Shown: positions 30,164 through 31,677 of the stretch, in pieces
Numbering within the stretch: the first letter of the stretch is position 1
Layout: each line of letters begins with the position of its first letter
DNA from: an uncultured Ruminococcus sp.
GTDB taxonomy: Bacteria > Bacillota > Clostridia > Oscillospirales > Ruminococcaceae
DNA: 31,677 bases
Direction of reading: 5' to 3'
Assembly (NCBI GenBank): GCA_937926145.1
Contig: CALANW010000119.1
Span: 1-31,677 of the forward strand
Made by a program: the position numbers and the translations under genes
The notes under the pieces: generated by a model
What the model saw: only the letters and a program-made list of their open reading frames with translations
Told to the model about the DNA's origin: nothing
Databases searched by the model: none

Positions 30164-31639
30164 TCATCGCTCCTGTCCCTTGGATTTGAGATTTTCCAAT
30201 ACCTTGCCACCGCTCCCCTTTGCCTTTTCAAACAGATTTTTTGCATTATCCTTTAGCTTTGAAAGCGGCTGCTTTTCGGTATGGTTAAGCTCATTTTCCG
30301 TCTTATCAAAGGACTTGCGAATATCATCAATAGCCTTATTGGAAATTCCCATTGCCGACAGCTTTTCAGTATCAAGTTTATCGAATGGCATCATAGCAGT
30401 CTGATTGTTGCAGCCAACCTCGATATATTTGCTTGTGACCTGTGAAACGTAAACATCCTTATCAAAAATTTTGGGCTCGCAGGTCTTGACAATTTCATCG
30501 GAAACAAGCTGCTTCATAACCACTGCTGCCGACAGATCATCTACAATATCAAAATTATCGTGGAGAGCCTTTTCTACATCAGCAAGACTGCTGCCCTTAT
30601 CAACAGACATATATTTGTATGATTCCTCGCTTTCTCTGACAAGCATCATACAATCGCCCGATTTACAATAACCGCAGTCGGAAAGCTCGGCGTTTTGAGT
30701 ATCGAATGGAGTGATCGTCAGCTTTTGATTTTCCTTTTCTTCCTTTATTTCGGAAACATCTCCCTCTTTGCAACTTCGGACAATTTTATCCGCAATTTCC
30801 TTTGCAGACATTTCTGAATATCCCATCTGCGACAGTGCTGCCTGAACTTCCTTAACGGGCATTACGGGGATAACCGCAAAACTGTTTGTGTTATTATCCA
30901 TTACGCAGCATTTTGCACCGGGATCCTTGGGCAATTCTCCTGTAAGATTTGCCTTTCCCACAATTGTCTGTGAAAGCTGTGACTGTGCAAGATATTCTCC
31001 TATATTAGGAATATCCGCATAAACAATTTCCGTCTTTTCCTTTGAAAAATTGAATATTTCCTTCTGCGGCTCGGTAAGCTTTTTATTTATATCCTCTAAA
31101 AGCATATCCGCAGTTCTGCCTGTGATATTATGCTCCTTGAGAATGCTTTTCATATTTTCGGCACTGTCAAGCTTCATGCTGATAATCTCGTTCTTTTCGG
31201 CGTGGAAAAGATTCACACGCTCCATACCCTGACCGTGCTCATATATTTTTGTGTGCTTTTTCGCATGAGGATGACGAGTGTTATATGATTTTGCAAGCTC
31301 CGCACCGCTTCTCTCCTGCTTGATATTTCCTGAACTATCATAAATAGAATAGCTCTTGGGCATATCCAGCGTGGTTTTCAAAGATTTACCGCCGTTTATG
31401 GTCTCCATATCGGATTTATCCAGGCGAAGATAATCCTTGCCCGATGTATTTGGGATTCTTACGAAATACGTTTTATCATCGGAAAGCTCTGGGATAACCA
31501 GCTTGTTTATATCCATTGAAATGGTGTTATCCGTAACATCAATGGTGAATTTTTCGCTGTCGGAAAGTGACTGCTCATACTCGGACAGTGCGTTTTCAAT
31601 GCTTTCGGCAATATCGTTATTGTAAGAACTTGTCAACAT
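30164..31639 (-). CDS. 491-aa hypothetical protein preceding the coupling protein
   Basis: A soluble, mostly acidic protein with no TM. An N-terminal helix (NDIAESIENALSEYEQSLSD) is followed by a conserved-looking block (KTYFVRIPNTSGKDYLRLDK) and a His/basic patch (TRHPHAKKHTKIYEHGQG, ~121-138). A Cys cluster sits at 322, 325 and 330 (CGYCKSGDC), and the C-terminal ~50 residues are basic and helical. Two short similar segments (QMGYSEMSAKEIADKI; AMGISNKAIDDIRKSF) look like small helical repeats. This slot often holds a PcfB/DUF3801-type relaxosome accessory, but I cannot confirm that family. The frame is closed upstream at 31664, so the ATG at 31639 is the first available. It has no visible ribosome site and lies under a rightward promoter, so the start is doubtful. 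Confidence 0.65.
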   Translation of the reverse strand: MLTSSYNNDIAESIENALSEYEQSLSDSEKFTIDVTDNTISMDINKLVIPELSDDKTYFVRIPNTSGKDYLRLDKSDMETINGGKSLKTTLDMPKSYSIYDSSGNIKQERSGAELAKSYNTRHPHAKKHTKIYEHGQGMERVNLFHAEKNEIISMKLDSAENMKSILKEHNITGRTADMLLEDINKKLTEPQKEIFNFSKEKTEIVYADIPNIGEYLAQSQLSQTIVGKANLTGELPKDPGAKCCVMDNNTNSFAVIPVMPVKEVQAALSQMGYSEMSAKEIADKIVRSCKEGDVSEIKEEKENQKLTITPFDTQNAELSDCGYCKSGDCMMLVRESEESYKYMSVDKGSSLADVEKALHDNFDIVDDLSAAVVMKQLVSDEIVKTCEPKIFDKDVYVSQVTSKYIEVGCNNQTAMMPFDKLDTEKLSAMGISNKAIDDIRKSFDKTENELNHTEKQPLSKLKDNAKNLFEKAKGSGGKVLENLKSKGQER

Positions 31640-31658
31640 AGAAAAAATATGGTATAAT
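31630..31658 (+). promoter_or_regulatory. Rightward promoter at the window edge
   Basis: TTGTCA (31630-31635), a 17-bp spacer and consensus TATAAT (31653-31658) read to the right, toward a gene outside the window. An ATG at 31666 would give an almost leaderless message. The -35 overlaps the first codons of the leftward 491-aa gene, so the two transcription units diverge here. Confidence 0.6.
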
Positions 31659-31677
31659 AAAAGCTATGAGATACACA

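Overview
The window is most of the conjugation module of an integrative conjugative element (ICE) from a low-to-moderate-GC Firmicute. Protein style and gene order suggest the Ruminococcus/Oscillospiraceae/Clostridia area, close to the Tn1549/CTn2-like (MPF-FATA) ICEs. The genus is inferred from protein style only. The window has no rRNA, tRNA or CRISPR array.

Layout from left to right. (1) 1-1103: a minus-strand pair, an ECF-like sigma factor with its own good promoter, overlapping a single-TM protein with anti-sigma topology that runs off the left edge. These look like host flank or cargo, not transfer genes. (2) 1162-1208: a perfect 19-bp-stem terminator ends the next operon. (3) 1178-17931: a tightly packed minus-strand DNA-processing operon. 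In transcription order it encodes topoisomerase III (topB), a 463-aa unknown, a 104-aa unknown, a GAF-like/GGDEF diguanylate cyclase, SSB, a DUF4315-like coiled-coil protein, and a giant 3450-aa polyvalent protein (accessory domains, YodL-like domain, N6-methyltransferase, SNF2-type helicase). The C-terminus of the last appears cut off. (4) 17932-19472: a plus-strand Fic gene with a strong promoter inside an array of six alternating half-sites, followed by a non-coding tract with six copies of TGTCGGT in nested inverted repeats. (5) 19473-31639: the minus-strand mating-channel operon(s). In transcription order: a 491-aa unknown, VirD4 coupling protein, two overlapping small genes, a terminator-like hairpin, a Maff2/VirB2-like protein, VirB6/TrbL-like protein, an acidic 88-aa protein, PrgI, VirB4 with a long N-terminal extension, a large single-TM transfer protein and two small membrane proteins. 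(6) 31630-31658: a rightward promoter at the right edge.

The likely joint role: VirD4, VirB4, VirB6, PrgI and the Maff2-like protein form the cytoplasmic and inner part of the mating channel. TopB, SSB and the MTase-helicase handle transferred DNA. The diguanylate cyclase could couple transfer to c-di-GMP. It shares a small domain with the N-terminus of the giant helicase, which is the most interesting observation here. No integrase, excisionase, relaxase or recognisable NlpC/P60 wall hydrolase is visible, so the element continues outside the window or is incomplete. All family calls come from reading motifs in the translated sequence; no database search was run.
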